NCBI RefSeq assembly: GCF_014202975.1
Contig: NZ_JACHHZ010000002.1
Span: 620,001 to 684,000 of the forward strand
DNA length: 64,000 bases
Direction: 5' to 3'
Source of the DNA: Povalibacter uvarum
GTDB taxonomy: Bacteria > Pseudomonadota > Gammaproteobacteria > Steroidobacterales > Steroidobacteraceae
The stretch's first letter is position 1; each line of letters begins with the position of its first letter. Under the pieces are notes generated by a model, which ran no database searches, was not told the origin of the DNA, and saw only the letters and a program-made list of their open reading frames with translations. Shown piece after piece: positions 44,940-54,713 of this stretch. The position numbers and the translations under genes were made by a program.

Positions 44940-46028
44940 TCAGCCGAAGTGTTGCTTGAGCGTAGCTTCGAGCACTTCGTTTGGATAGTCGCTCACGATG
45001 TCGGCCTGGCCGAGCCGTCGCAGCAGCACCAGGCGCAGCTTGCGATCGAGCACTTTCTTGTCCATGCCCATGAGCTGGCGACCTTCGGCAGCGCCGATGC
45101 GAGGCGATTGCGTGGGCAACCCGAAGCGCGTGAGCAACTTGACCGTGCGGTCTCTGTCCGCGGCGGCGAGCCAGCCGAGTGCGGACGACATATCGGCCGC
45201 CATGACCATGCCGGCCGCGACTGCCTCGCCGTGCAGCCAGTTGCCGTAGCCCATGGCCGTTTCGATGGCGTGGCCGAACGTATGCCCGAGATTGAGGATT
45301 GCCCGCAATCCCTGTTCTCGCTCGTCGACACCTACTACTTCGGCTTTGATCTCGCACGACCGGCGGATCGCATGGATCAGCGCCGCATCAGCGCGCGAGA
45401 GCAGCGCTTCGACGTTGGCTTCCAGCCAGTCGAAGAACGCCGGGTCATAGATGAGCCCGTATTTGACGACTTCCGCGATGCCGGCGCGGTACTCGCGATC
45501 AGGCAACGTGGCCAGCGTCGAGGTATCGGCGATCACACAGCGCGGCTGATAGAACGCGCCGATCATGTTCTTGCCCTTCGGGTGATTGACGGCCGTCTTG
45601 CCGCCCACCGACGAATCGACCTGCGCCAGCAGCGTCGTCGGCACCTGCACGTAGTCGATACCGCGTTGATAACTGGCGGCTGCGAATCCCGCCATGTCGC
45701 CAACGACACCTCCACCGAGCGCGACGACTGCCGCATCTCGGTTCATCCGCGCGTCCATCAGCGCATCGAGAATCCGCGCATAGCTGTCGAGCGTCTTGAA
45801 CTCCTCGCCATCGGGCAATGCCAGCGAAACGACCCGCTTGCCATCGAGAGCAGTCGTGAGCTTCGGGAGATAGAGCGACGCGATCGTCTCGTTCGTGACC
45901 ACGAGGACATCCCGTGCGGTAACGTGCGAGCGCAGGAGCGAGGGATCGCTCAGCAGTCCCGGGCCGATCAGGATCGGATAGCTGCGGTCGCCCAGCTCGA
46001 TGTCGACCTGTTCATGGCGTTGGGTCAC
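44940..46028 (-). CDS. aroB: 3-dehydroquinate synthase
   Basis: The 362-residue enzyme makes 3-dehydroquinate from DAHP. NAD- and substrate-binding motifs are [54 protein letters not shown], and the metal histidines in GHTFGHAIE and [10 protein letters not shown]. It is four bases into aroK: the start overlaps the aroK stop. This is the usual aroK-aroB pair of gammaproteobacteria. Confidence 0.96.
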   Translation of the reverse strand: MTQRHEQVDIELGDRSYPILIGPGLLSDPSLLRSHVTARDVLVVTNETIASLYLPKLTTALDGKRVVSLALPDGEEFKTLDSYARILDALMDARMNRDAAVVALGGGVVGDMAGFAAASYQRGIDYVQVPTTLLAQVDSSVGGKTAVNHPKGKNMIGAFYQPRCVIADTSTLATLPDREYRAGIAEVVKYGLIYDPAFFDWLEANVEALLSRADAALIHAIRRSCEIKAEVVGVDEREQGLRAILNLGHTFGHAIETAMGYGNWLHGEAVAAGMVMAADMSSALGWLAAADRDRTVKLLTRFGLPTQSPRIGAAEGRQLMGMDKKVLDRKLRLVLLRRLGQADIVSDYPNEVLEATLKQHFG

Positions 46029-46552
46029 GTCAGCACCGGGTCGCGAAGCAACTGCACGATTTCGTCGGCCACTGTGCGAACGTGGCGACCGTCGGTTTCC
46101 ACTGTGATCGACGCGAGAGATTCATAGAGCGGAGCGCGTTGGGCCATGAGCTCCCGCAGACGGGTTTCCGGATCGTCGGTGTAGAGCAGCGGCCGCTGGC
46201 GGCCGTGACGCGTGCGCTCGAGCTGCTGGGCGATACCGGTCTTGAGATAGACGACGCGCCCCCGCTGCGCCAGGCAGGTGCGGTTCTGGTCGCGCAGAAC
46301 AGCCCCGCCGCCCGTCGCCACGACCACGTTCTGCAGCTGGGTCAGGGAGTCGATCACCTCGCATTCGCGGTCACGGAATCCCGCCTCGCCTTCCTTTTCG
46401 AAGATGTACGGGATATCGACGCCGGTGCGGCGTTCGATCTCGACGTCACTGTCGTAAAAGCTCAAATGCAGCAGTCGCGCGAGCTGACGCCCGACGGCGG
46501 TTTTGCCGGAGCCCATCGGGCCGATGAGATAGACGTTGGAAATTTCGGACAT
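46025..46552 (-). CDS. aroK: Shikimate kinase
   Basis: The 175-residue enzyme starts [10 protein letters not shown] and has the P-loop GPMGSGKT (11-18), shikimate-binding D34/D36 (FYDSDVEIE), R60 (GFRDRE), and GGGAVLR in the Walker B region. The start ATG at 46552 is only 3 nt after the T-run of a strong terminator, so there is no separate Shine-Dalgarno region. It overlaps aroB by 4 bp (ATGA). Confidence 0.96.
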   Translation of the reverse strand: MSEISNVYLIGPMGSGKTAVGRQLARLLHLSFYDSDVEIERRTGVDIPYIFEKEGEAGFRDRECEVIDSLTQLQNVVVATGGGAVLRDQNRTCLAQRGRVVYLKTGIAQQLERTRHGRQRPLLYTDDPETRLRELMAQRAPLYESLASITVETDGRHVRTVADEIVQLLRDPVLT

Positions 46553-46555
46553 ACC

Positions 46556-46588
46556 AAAACAAAAGCGGCCGCATCACTGCGGCCGCTT
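46556..46588 (-). terminator. Intrinsic terminator after pilQ, adjoining aroK start
   Basis: On the minus strand, AAGCGGCCGC-AGTGAT-GCGGCCGCTT forms a perfect 10-bp stem, followed by the U-rich TTTTGTTTT. It is 38 nt downstream of pilQ and its U-tract ends 3 nt before the aroK ATG. This can end the pil transcript or control readthrough into aroK. Confidence 0.85.
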
Positions 46589-46626
46589 ATTGTCTGTCCA
46601 ACGACTTGCGCGTGGCAAATCTTCGA

Positions 46627-48822
46627 TCAGTACAGGTTCGTGCCCTCGCGCAGGATGCGCGGCGTCACGAAGATCAGCAGCTCGTCCTTGTTGTCGGTCT
46701 TCGAGGTCGACTTGAACAGGTAGCCCAGGCCCGGGATGTCACCCAGCCACGGCACTTTCTGTTCGACATCGCGACGTTCGGTCTCGAGGATGCCGCCGAG
46801 CACGACGGTCTGGCCGTCGTTGACCAGCACCTGGGTCGTGATCTCGCGCGTATCGATGCTGGGCACGAAGCCGCCCGTCGCGCTCGGAACCACCTGACCC
46901 ACGCTGTCCTTGGCAACCACGAGGTCCAGGATCACGCGGTTGTCCGGAGTGATCTGCGGGGTCACCTTGAGGCTCAGGACGGCCTTCTTGAAAGTCGTCG
47001 TCGTGGCGCCGCTGGACGATGATTCCTGGTACGGAATTTCGACGCCCTGCTCGATGGACGCTTCACGCTGGTTGGCGGTCACGAGCGTCGGCTGCGAAAC
47101 GATTTCGCCGCGGCCTTCGGCCTGCGCTGCCGACAGTTCGAGGTCGACGATGAAGTCCGAATCGAGGAAGGTCAGCGCCAGTGCGCCGGCCGGGTTTGCG
47201 ACCGGCAGGTTCACCATGTAGCGCTCCGCGGCTTCGCCGATCGCGAGACCACCACGCGGATCGTTGGCGCCGGGGAACAGCACTGCCGTATCCGGAGCAT
47301 CGAGGCCGCGATTGCTGATGAAGCCCTGGCCGTCGCTGCCGCCGACGTCCGTCGTCGTGGCGTTGACGCCGAACCGCACACCGAGGTCGCGGCTGAAGTC
47401 GTCGTTCACGATCACGATACGGGCTTCGATACGCACCTGGCGCACCGGGATATCCAGGGTCGCGACGAGGCGGCGGATGTCAGCCAGGCGATCAGACGTG
47501 TCCTGCAGCAGGAGCGTGTTGGTGCGCTCGTCGATCGTCACGCTGCCGCGCGGCGACAGGAGCGAGTTGTTGTTGCCGGACTTGATCAGGGCGGCGAGGT
47601 CGCCGGCCTTTGCATAGTTCACCTGCAGGAACTCGCTGCGCAGTGGTGCCAGCTCCTGGACTTCCTTGCGGGCCGCCAGGATTTCCTTCTCGCGGGCAGC
47701 GATTTCGGCGGCGGGGCCGACGAGCATCACGTTGCCTTCGCGGCGCATGTCGAGGCCCTTCGTGCGCATCACGATATCGAGGGCCTGATCCCACGGAACG
47801 TTCTGCAGGCGCAGCGTGACGTTGCCGGAGACCGTATCGGAAATGACCATGTTCTGGCCGCTGGTGTCAGCCAGCAGCTGCAGCACGGCGCGCGTCTCGA
47901 TGTCCTGGAAGTTCAGCGTCAGGCGCTCACCCGTGTATTCCTTCTTCTCCTGCAGCTCGGGCGGGAGCTTCACGACCGGCTTCACTTCGATCGTGTAGAC
48001 GTTGTCCGACTGGTAAGCGAGCTGCTCGTAGTCGCCCGTTGCAGCGATGACCAGGCGTGTGCCGTCACCTACCCGGAGTGCGTCCACGGAGTTGACCGGC
48101 GTCGCGAAGTCCACGACATCGAGGCGCTGCATCAGCGCTTCGGGCAACGTGGTCTTGGCGAAGTTGACGACGATGCGGCCGCCTTCCTGGCGCAGGTCGG
48201 CAGGCACCTTGGCGTCCGTCAGTTCGACGATGACGCGGCCCGAACCGTCCGAACCGCGGCGGAAATCGATGTTGTTCACGGCGCGGATGCCGCTCACGCC
48301 AGCTGCCGGACGGGTCGGAGCCACTGCCTGCGCCGTGGCGCTCGGGGAGTTGATCGAACCGCTGCGGCCCGGTGCGAGCGTGACCGTGATCGAGTTGCCT
48401 TGAACGCGCGTCTCGTAAGGAACGAGGCTGTCGACGTTAAGAACGACGCGGGTGCGGCCGTTGGCCTCCGCTACGTTTACCGTGTCGAGCGCACCCTGTT
48501 TCACGTCGATGCGACGCGACGACATGGCGACTGACGTGTCGGGCAGATCGAGCGCGATGCGCGCCGGATTGTCGACCGTGAACGTGAGCGGCTGCGGAGC
48601 GGTGTCGCTCAGACGCAGAGTCACCTCCACCTTGTTGCCGGCGAGGACGTTGGCCCGAATGTCTTCGAGACGATTCGAGCCCTGTGCCAGCGCGCTCTGG
48701 GCGGCTGCCAGGCCGAGCAGGACGCACGCGAGCCTGCGCAGGAACGCTGGGACTTCAGCCGTTGCAAGGCCGGCGCGAAGCGAAGATAGCGACAACATTC
48801 TTGATTTCTCCCTGAGACTCAT
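46627..48822 (-). CDS. pilQ: Type IV pilus secretin PilQ
   Basis: The 731-residue outer-membrane secretin has a signal peptide ending near AAAQSALAQ, two AMIN domains (about 40-290) that bind peptidoglycan, an STN/NolW region (LNFQDIETRAVLQLLADTSGQNM, REKEILAARKEVQELAPLRSEFLQVNYAKAGDLAALI), and the secretin core with PWLGDIPGLGYLFKS at the end. It forms the channel through which the pilus exits. ATG 48822 overlaps the pilP stop by ATGA and was preferred to an internal ATG at 48798. Confidence 0.95.
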   Translation of the reverse strand: MSLREKSRMLSLSSLRAGLATAEVPAFLRRLACVLLGLAAAQSALAQGSNRLEDIRANVLAGNKVEVTLRLSDTAPQPLTFTVDNPARIALDLPDTSVAMSSRRIDVKQGALDTVNVAEANGRTRVVLNVDSLVPYETRVQGNSITVTLAPGRSGSINSPSATAQAVAPTRPAAGVSGIRAVNNIDFRRGSDGSGRVIVELTDAKVPADLRQEGGRIVVNFAKTTLPEALMQRLDVVDFATPVNSVDALRVGDGTRLVIAATGDYEQLAYQSDNVYTIEVKPVVKLPPELQEKKEYTGERLTLNFQDIETRAVLQLLADTSGQNMVISDTVSGNVTLRLQNVPWDQALDIVMRTKGLDMRREGNVMLVGPAAEIAAREKEILAARKEVQELAPLRSEFLQVNYAKAGDLAALIKSGNNNSLLSPRGSVTIDERTNTLLLQDTSDRLADIRRLVATLDIPVRQVRIEARIVIVNDDFSRDLGVRFGVNATTTDVGGSDGQGFISNRGLDAPDTAVLFPGANDPRGGLAIGEAAERYMVNLPVANPAGALALTFLDSDFIVDLELSAAQAEGRGEIVSQPTLVTANQREASIEQGVEIPYQESSSSGATTTTFKKAVLSLKVTPQITPDNRVILDLVVAKDSVGQVVPSATGGFVPSIDTREITTQVLVNDGQTVVLGGILETERRDVEQKVPWLGDIPGLGYLFKSTSKTDNKDELLIFVTPRILREGTNLY

Positions 48823-49319
48823 TCGGTGAGCGCGAGCGCAGCCGGCCGCTCGATGTACCCGCCGACGCCGTCGGGCACGATCTCGATGACTGAAATTCGG
48901 GTGCCAGTAATGGAAATGACGCGACCGTCGTTCTGCCCCATGTAGTTTCCCGGCAGCACGCGGTGGACCAGTCCGTCCTTGCCTTGTACGAGTCCATAGT
49001 TCTTGCCGTCGAGCGCGAGCGTTCCGACCATCTTCATGCTGTCGATGGGGAACTGCTCCAGGAATTCCCGCGGACGCTTCGAATCCGGACGGATCGAGTT
49101 GGCGTCGGTCTGAGGAGCAGTCGGAACGAACGGCGAGCGCAGGCCGCCCGCGCTGTACGCGAAGGTTTCGTAAGGTTTGATCTCCGGCAGCGGCTCGATG
49201 CGCTCGCCGGGCTTGGCCTTGATCTCGGCGACTTTCTGCTGCAACTCATCCAGGTCGCCCGAGCATCCGCTCAGCCCCATGAGAATCGCGGCAGTGAGAA
49301 GTAACTTGTTGTGCGTCAT
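48819..49319 (-). CDS. pilP: Type IV pilus lipoprotein PilP
   Basis: The 166-residue protein has a lipoprotein signal with the lipobox LSGC (MGLSGC), and the conserved PilP core LVQGKDGLVHRVLPGNYMGQNDGR. It is an inner-membrane lipoprotein that links PilN/PilO with PilQ in the periplasm. It overlaps pilQ and follows pilO by 27 bp. Confidence 0.94.
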   Translation of the reverse strand: MTHNKLLLTAAILMGLSGCSGDLDELQQKVAEIKAKPGERIEPLPEIKPYETFAYSAGGLRSPFVPTAPQTDANSIRPDSKRPREFLEQFPIDSMKMVGTLALDGKNYGLVQGKDGLVHRVLPGNYMGQNDGRVISITGTRISVIEIVPDGVGGYIERPAALALTE

Positions 49320-49346
49320 GAGTGTGGCGCCTGTGATGTCCTTCGG

Positions 49347-50009
49347 TTACTTCTTTTTCTTCTTCGAGCTTTTCTTGCTCGCAGTTTCCGCCGGCTTCAA
49401 TGCGGCCTGCTCTTCGTCGTCGAGATAGCGATACGTCTTCGCAGTCACGTCGAGCTGTAGCTGATCGGTGCCGCGTTCCCTGCCGACGGGGGCGATCGTC
49501 ACGTTGTGCAGCGTCACGATGCGCGGGAGCGCCGCAATGCCGCTCACGAAAGCACCAATCGAGTGGAAGTTGCCGGTGAGGCGCATCCTGATCGGCAGCT
49601 CGGCATAGAAGTCCTTGTTCACCTGCGCGCCCGGCTGGAACAGCTTCTGGTCCAGACCCGCGCCGGCGCCCTGTTGGGAAATGTCGGTCAGCAGGTTCGG
49701 GACCTCGGTCTTGTTCGGCAGCTTTCGCAGCATGGCGCCGAAGGAGCGCTCGATTTCCTGCAACTGCGCCTTGTAGGCATCAAGGTTCGCGGCCTTGCGC
49801 GCCTTCTGCTCGAAGGTGGATGTCAGCGTGACCTCCTCGGCGCGCGCGCGATCGAGATCGGGCTTCTTCGACTTCCACACGAGGAAATAGACCATCAGGC
49901 ACGCGGCAAGGATGAAGATGACGCCGATCGCGCCGAATCGGAAAGTCGCTGGCCAGCGGCCGACGTCGTTCGGATCGAGATTGCGGATGTCGTCCAGCAC
50001 GTTGCTCAT
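49347..50009 (-). CDS. pilO: Type IV pilus inner-membrane protein PilO
   Basis: The 220-residue bitopic protein has a membrane helix at about 29-47 (GVIFILAACLMVYFLVW), a coiled coil (about 55-90) and a ferredoxin-like periplasmic domain with QGAGAGLDQKLFQPGAQ and GNFHSIGAFVSGIAALPRIVTL. The C-terminus has a lysine-rich tail (KKSSKKKKK). It pairs with PilN in the alignment complex; its start adjoins the pilN stop. Confidence 0.94.
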   Translation of the reverse strand: MSNVLDDIRNLDPNDVGRWPATFRFGAIGVIFILAACLMVYFLVWKSKKPDLDRARAEEVTLTSTFEQKARKAANLDAYKAQLQEIERSFGAMLRKLPNKTEVPNLLTDISQQGAGAGLDQKLFQPGAQVNKDFYAELPIRMRLTGNFHSIGAFVSGIAALPRIVTLHNVTIAPVGRERGTDQLQLDVTAKTYRYLDDEEQAALKPAETASKKSSKKKKK

Positions 50010-50612
50010 TTACCGGCCTCCTCGCGCGCCGGCGCGCGGTGCTGGCTCTGCGGCGTCAGCAGACGCCTTGAGATTGGGACTTTCCTGCGATGCGTTGAGC
50101 GTGAAATCCGATCCCGAGTCGCCGCTGCCCTTCGTCTCGAGGATGTCGAGCGCCGGATCGGCAAGCCAGTCCGAACCATCGAGGTTGCGCATGTAGTTCG
50201 AAACGCGCGAGCTCGACTGAGCCACGCCTTTCAACTGGATCTTGCGATTGTTCTGCGTGATCGACGTGAGATAGACGCCGTCAGGCAGCGTCTTCGCAAT
50301 CTGGTCGAACAGGTGCACGACTTCGGCTCGGCTGCTTTCGAGCTGCTCGATGACCTGCATGCGCGCCACGAGGCGCTGCTTTTCCTGATCGAGGGCGAGG
50401 ATTTCCGCGATCTGCTTGTCGAGCTTCGCGGTCTCGTCCTTGAGGTACTGGTTGCGCTCGTTCTGGCTGCTGATCGCGGAACTCATCTGCAAGTTCACGG
50501 CGAACGCGATCGCACCGGCGAATACGAGTGCGCCCACGGCGCCGACGCCGAATTCCTGGCGGCGCTGCTTGCGCTCGGCTTCACGCCACGGCAGTAGGTT
50601 GATTCTTGGCAT
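50010..50612 (-). CDS. pilN: Type IV pilus inner-membrane protein PilN
   Basis: The 200-residue protein opens with MPRINLLPWREAERKQRRQE, the conserved INLLPWRE motif that binds PilM. A membrane helix lies at about 24-42, followed by a coiled coil and a periplasmic domain (VVHLFDQIAKTLPDGVYLTS). It links the cytoplasmic PilM to PilO. It lies 1 bp after pilM. Confidence 0.95.
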   Translation of the reverse strand: MPRINLLPWREAERKQRRQEFGVGAVGALVFAGAIAFAVNLQMSSAISSQNERNQYLKDETAKLDKQIAEILALDQEKQRLVARMQVIEQLESSRAEVVHLFDQIAKTLPDGVYLTSITQNNRKIQLKGVAQSSSRVSNYMRNLDGSDWLADPALDILETKGSGDSGSDFTLNASQESPNLKASADAAEPAPRAGARGGR

Positions 50613-50613
50613 A

Positions 50614-51675
50614 TCAGTCGAAGCTCCGGAGCGCGAGGCCGCAGGCGGTCAGCAAGGCAGTGGCGTCCTTTTTCACGGATTGCGCCTTCGCCTTCTGGCT
50701 GACCTTCATCTGTCCGAGCGGATCGCCGCGCTGTGCGTCGATACCGACACGGCTCTGGATCATCTCCGCAGCGCCAGGAATGTTGGCGCAGCCGCCGCAG
50801 ATCAGGATCTGTTCCGGCTGTTCGCGTCCTGCGCCCGAGGCGAGGAAGAACTGCAGCGAACGGCTGACCTGCTGACACATGTCATCGATGAACGGGCCGA
50901 GCACTTCGGTTTCATAGTTGCCGGGCAGTCCGCCTTCTTTCTTGGCGCGACCGGCTTCTTCCATGCTCAGGCCGTAGGTGCGCATCACTTCTTCGGTCAG
51001 CTGCTGACCGCCGAAAGCGAAGTCGCGGGTATAGATCACTTTGAGATCGCGCAGCACGCTGAACGTGGTGCTGCTGGCGCCGAAGTCGACGACCGCGAGC
51101 ACGCGTCCCAAGCCGCCATCCGGCATCTGATGCGTGAGCAGGCGGCAGGCGTTTTCGAGCGCGAAGGCTTCGACGTCGACGATGCGGGCGGTCAGTCCGG
51201 CCGCCGCACAGGCCGCGATGCGCTGCTCGACGTTCTCCGAGCGCGTGGCGACCAGCAGGACATCGACCATTTCCGGATCTTTTTCCGACGGGCCGATCAC
51301 TTCGTAATCGAAGCTCACTTCCTCCATCGGGAAGGGGATGTACTGGTCGGCCTGCATTTCGACCTGGCCCTCGAGCTCGTTTTCAGTGAGCGTCCGGGGC
51401 ATCTGAATGACTTTGGTGATCGCTGCATCGCCGCTGATCGCGACGGCTGCTTCGCGGGCCCGCGCGCCTGAGCGCTTCACGGCACGCTTGATGGCATCGC
51501 CCACGGCGTTGGCATCGACGATCGCCTTCTCGTTGATCGAGTTCGGCGGAGTGGGCTCGGCGGCATAGGACTCCACTCGATACTGCCCACCGCTCATGCT
51601 GAGTTCGATCAGCTTGACCGAGGACGTGGTGATGTCCAGGCCCAGCAAGGGTCGCGATTTGGCTGTAAAGAGCAC
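50614..51675 (-). CDS. pilM: Type IV pilus assembly ATPase-like protein PilM
   Basis: The 353-residue protein has an actin-like fold: LLGLDITTSSVKLIELS, VVDFGASSTTFSVL, and QILICGGCANIPG as the adenosine motif. It anchors in the cytoplasm to PilN. The start is GTG at 51675, and the gene heads the pilMNOPQ operon divergent from the penicillin-binding protein gene. The upstream region carries a CRP/Vfr-like palindrome. Confidence 0.95.
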   Translation of the reverse strand: MLFTAKSRPLLGLDITTSSVKLIELSMSGGQYRVESYAAEPTPPNSINEKAIVDANAVGDAIKRAVKRSGARAREAAVAISGDAAITKVIQMPRTLTENELEGQVEMQADQYIPFPMEEVSFDYEVIGPSEKDPEMVDVLLVATRSENVEQRIAACAAAGLTARIVDVEAFALENACRLLTHQMPDGGLGRVLAVVDFGASSTTFSVLRDLKVIYTRDFAFGGQQLTEEVMRTYGLSMEEAGRAKKEGGLPGNYETEVLGPFIDDMCQQVSRSLQFFLASGAGREQPEQILICGGCANIPGAAEMIQSRVGIDAQRGDPLGQMKVSQKAKAQSVKKDATALLTACGLALRSFD

Positions 51676-51742
51676 GCTAGTTCCCTTTGTCCATCAGATA
51701 CTTAGGGGATGATCTGAGATTGCGCACGAAACACGGGTCGCA

Positions 51743-51748
51743 AATATA
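51743..51748 (-). promoter_or_regulatory. Candidate -10 element for pilM
   Basis: TATATT on the minus strand lies in an AT-rich patch (TATATATTTG) about 70 nt before the pilM start codon. It would place the transcript start near 51736. No good -35 hexamer precedes it, which fits an activator-dependent promoter. Confidence 0.4.
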
Positions 51749-51770
51749 TACAGCCGTGCGTTAAGTTGAA

Positions 51771-51786
51771 TGTGAGGAGTCTCACG
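51771..51786. promoter_or_regulatory. CRP/Vfr/Clp-like palindrome upstream of pilM
   Basis: TGTGAGGAGTCTCACG matches 9 of the 10 defined bases of the CRP consensus TGTGA-N6-TCACA. Its centre is about 42 nt from the predicted pilM transcript start, the position of class II activator sites. Assignment rests on this one sequence match. Confidence 0.5.
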
Positions 51787-52149
51787 AAATACCATCGAGG
51801 CGAATGTGGAAGATTGTCGCGGTTATGTCGTTCTGACCCGGCCCGGCTGAGCTGTGTACGACAGCGGAACGAACGTAAACGCCGACGATCAAGGACTTGG
51901 AAGCGCGCTGAAGGACACCGCCAATGAATTGTCATTGTTGTACGGTGTGGAACGACCGGGCCTCCTCACTGCCTTAGCCCGTATCATCCCCCCGGCGACC
52001 CCGCTGTCCTGAGCCAGGACTCCCAAGAGCCCGAACCCGTAGACCGGAAGCTTTGCGTCCTCACCTTTCGATGAGTTTGCCCACTTGATCAGCGGCTACT
52101 ATTGCATAGCCACCTTTTTGGTAGCAAGGACTTAGGTTCATTTGTTGTG

Positions 52150-54621
52150 ATGCGACATTACCTTCCGGCCCCGCTTCGCTTCGGACTCGCCGCGCTCACC
52201 CTGGCCATCGCGGCGGCGGTGCTCGGCCTCTGCGGCGCCTATCAATATCTGCAGCCCGCACTGCCCGACGTCGCGGCGATCCGGGATATCCGGCTGCAAG
52301 TGCCGCTGCGTGTGTACAGCCGTGACGGCAAGCTGATCGCGCAGTTCGGCGAGCAGCGCCGCATCCCGCTCTCGTTCGAAGCGCTGCCGAAACAGATGGT
52401 CAACGCGGTGCTCGCGGCCGAGGACGACCGGTTCTTCCAGCACAGCGGCGTCGACTACCCCGGCCTCGCACGCGCGATCGTTCGCCACCTCATTTCCGGC
52501 GAGAAGGGCGAAGGCGGCAGCACGATCACGATGCAGCTGACGCGCGGCATCTTCCTCAGCCCGGAGAAGAGCTATCGCCGCAAGCTGCAGGAAATCTTTC
52601 TCACGCTGCGCATCGAGCAGCAGTTCAGCAAGCAGGAAATCCTGGCGCTGTACATGAACAAGATGTTCCTCGGTCAGCGCGCGTACGGTGTAGGCGCAGC
52701 ATCCGAGGTGTACTTCGGCAAGACGGTCGATCAGCTCGACCTGCCGCAGATCGCGCTCATCGCGGGCACGTTCCGTCTGCCCTCGCGTGACAATCCCGTC
52801 GCGAATCCCGAACTCGCGAAGCATCGTCGCAGTTACGTGCTGCGACGCATGCGCGAGAAGAACTTCATCACCGCGGAAGAACAGCAGGCGGCGGATGCCT
52901 CGCCCGTCGAATCGAAGTTGCATGGGCCGGCGGTCGAAGTGGAAGCGCCCTACATCGCGGAGATGGTCCGCGCCGATCTCTACAACCGCCTCGGAACGGA
53001 CGCATACACCGCAGGCTACGAGGTGGTGACGACGCTCGACAGCCGCCTGCAATCTTCCGCTGTTCGCTCTGTTCGTGCTGCGCTCGTCGAATACGATCAA
53101 CGTCACGGCTATCGAGGTCCGTCGGGCCGCGTAACGGTGCCGGCGCAATCGAATGAAACGGAATGGTCGAAGCTGCTGGAGGATTTCCCCGAACGTGGCG
53201 GCCTGCATCCGGCGCTGATTCGCTCAGTCGAAGAACGAAGTGTGGTCGCGTGGTCGCGGGCGCACGGCCGGATCAATCTGCCGTGGACGGGACTCAGCTG
53301 GGCTCGTGCACCGCTGCCGGACGGCGGCGTTGGCCCCGCTCTGCAGCGAGCTTCCGACGTGCTTTCGGTCGGCGACATCGTCTACGTCGCGCAGGAACGC
53401 TCAGGCAGCTGGCGAATGGTTCAGGTGCCCGAAGCTCAGGGCGCCTTCGTTGCGATGGACCCGCAGGACGGCGGTATTTCCGCGCTCGTCGGCGGCTTCG
53501 ACTATTTCTCGAGCAACTTCAATCGGGCCGTGCAGGCCAAGCGCCAGCCGGGATCGGCATTCAAACCGTTCCTCTACTCCGCTGCGCTCGAACATGGATT
53601 CACGCCGGCAAGCGTGATCAACGATGCGCCGCTCGTGATCGAGGATCCTTCGCTCGAAGCTGCGTGGCGACCGCAGAACAACACGCGCGAGTTCCGCGGA
53701 CCGATGCGACTGCGCGAAGCGCTCGTCCGTTCGCGAAACCTCGTCTCGATTCGCGTCATGCACGCACTCGGTCCGGCCTACACGACGAAGTACATCGAGC
53801 GCTTCGGTTTTCCGGCGGAAAGCCTGCCGCGCAATCTGACGCTCGCACTTGGGACGGCGCAGGTGTCTCCGCTCGACATGGCGAGCGCTTATTCCGTCTT
53901 CGCCAACGGCGGCTATCGCGTCACGCCGTACTACATCGATCGCATCCTCGGCCCGGACGGCGGCACCGTGTACGAGTCGCAGCCGCGCATCGTCTGTCGC
54001 GAATGCGTCGAGCCGCCGCCCGATCCGAACGAGATGATCAACGTCAGCGCTGATGCGCCTGCTCCGGCGACGGTCGACGAGCGCAGCTGGGGCGGGTTGA
54101 GCTATCTGCCCGAGAAGCTCATCGCGCCACCGTCGATTTCTCCGCAGAACGATTTCCTGATGACCGACATGATGGCTGACGTTGTACGCCGGGGTACCGC
54201 CGTGCGCGCCATGCAGCTCAAGCGCAGCGATCTTGCGGGCAAGACGGGCACGACGAACGATCGTCGCGATGCCTGGTTCTGCGGCTACAACTCGCAGCTC
54301 GTCGGCGCCGCCTGGGTCGGTTTCGACCAGGAGCGTTCCCTCGGCCCGGGTGAAGAAGGCAGCCGCACGGCGCTCCCAATGTGGATCTATTTCATGAACG
54401 ATGCGTTGCAAGGAGTGCCGGAGCTGCGACGCCCGCCGCCTCCGGGGCTCGTGACGATGCGCATCTCCGCCGATTCAGGCCTCGCGGCACGACCCGGCGA
54501 ACCGAATGCCATCTTCGAGACCTTCATGGCTGGGCATCTGCCCGCGGAAGCGCAGGGCGAGGGCAATCCTGGCGACGGCACATCGCCAAGCGAACAAAGT
54601 AGTGACGAGCCGATCTTCTGA
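52150..54621 (+). CDS. mrcA: Penicillin-binding protein 1A
   Basis: The 823-residue class A PBP has a membrane helix (LRFGLAALTLAIAAAVLGLCG), a GT51 transglycosylase domain with AAEDDRFFQHSGVD and GGSTITMQLTRGIF, an OB-like insertion, and a transpeptidase domain with SxxK (GSAFKPF), SRN in RSRNLVSIR and KTGTTNDRRDAWF. It polymerises and crosslinks peptidoglycan. The ATG at 52150 was chosen; a TTG at 52102 or GTG at 52147 would precede the membrane helix by a few residues. Its divergence from pilM is the usual gammaproteobacterial order. Confidence 0.94.
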   Translation: MRHYLPAPLRFGLAALTLAIAAAVLGLCGAYQYLQPALPDVAAIRDIRLQVPLRVYSRDGKLIAQFGEQRRIPLSFEALPKQMVNAVLAAEDDRFFQHSGVDYPGLARAIVRHLISGEKGEGGSTITMQLTRGIFLSPEKSYRRKLQEIFLTLRIEQQFSKQEILALYMNKMFLGQRAYGVGAASEVYFGKTVDQLDLPQIALIAGTFRLPSRDNPVANPELAKHRRSYVLRRMREKNFITAEEQQAADASPVESKLHGPAVEVEAPYIAEMVRADLYNRLGTDAYTAGYEVVTTLDSRLQSSAVRSVRAALVEYDQRHGYRGPSGRVTVPAQSNETEWSKLLEDFPERGGLHPALIRSVEERSVVAWSRAHGRINLPWTGLSWARAPLPDGGVGPALQRASDVLSVGDIVYVAQERSGSWRMVQVPEAQGAFVAMDPQDGGISALVGGFDYFSSNFNRAVQAKRQPGSAFKPFLYSAALEHGFTPASVINDAPLVIEDPSLEAAWRPQNNTREFRGPMRLREALVRSRNLVSIRVMHALGPAYTTKYIERFGFPAESLPRNLTLALGTAQVSPLDMASAYSVFANGGYRVTPYYIDRILGPDGGTVYESQPRIVCRECVEPPPDPNEMINVSADAPAPATVDERSWGGLSYLPEKLIAPPSISPQNDFLMTDMMADVVRRGTAVRAMQLKRSDLAGKTGTTNDRRDAWFCGYNSQLVGAAWVGFDQERSLGPGEEGSRTALPMWIYFMNDALQGVPELRRPPPPGLVTMRISADSGLAARPGEPNAIFETFMAGHLPAEAQGEGNPGDGTSPSEQSSDEPIF

Positions 54622-54713
54622 CAGGTACTCTCGGTTCGTAAGCTCCGATCTGCTTTGCTGCGAGGATCGGAGCCCGACAGCATCGTGACGATGTGGCTGC
54701 TGCGGGAGGCGAC

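Larger units (their letters stand above)
51676..52149. other. Divergent control region of pilMNOPQ and PBP1A
   Basis: No gene is supported here. The left part holds the candidate pilM promoter and CRP-like site. The right part must hold the PBP1A promoter, but I see no clear -35/-10 pair. GCATAGCCACCTTTTTGGTAGC near 52105 is an imperfect hairpin close to the PBP1A start. Confidence 0.5.

Noticed and set aside
44929-45357. N-terminal extension of the dGTPase-like frame
   Set aside because: It overlaps aroB and has Arg/Gly-rich shadow composition; ATG 44928 begins the conserved protein.
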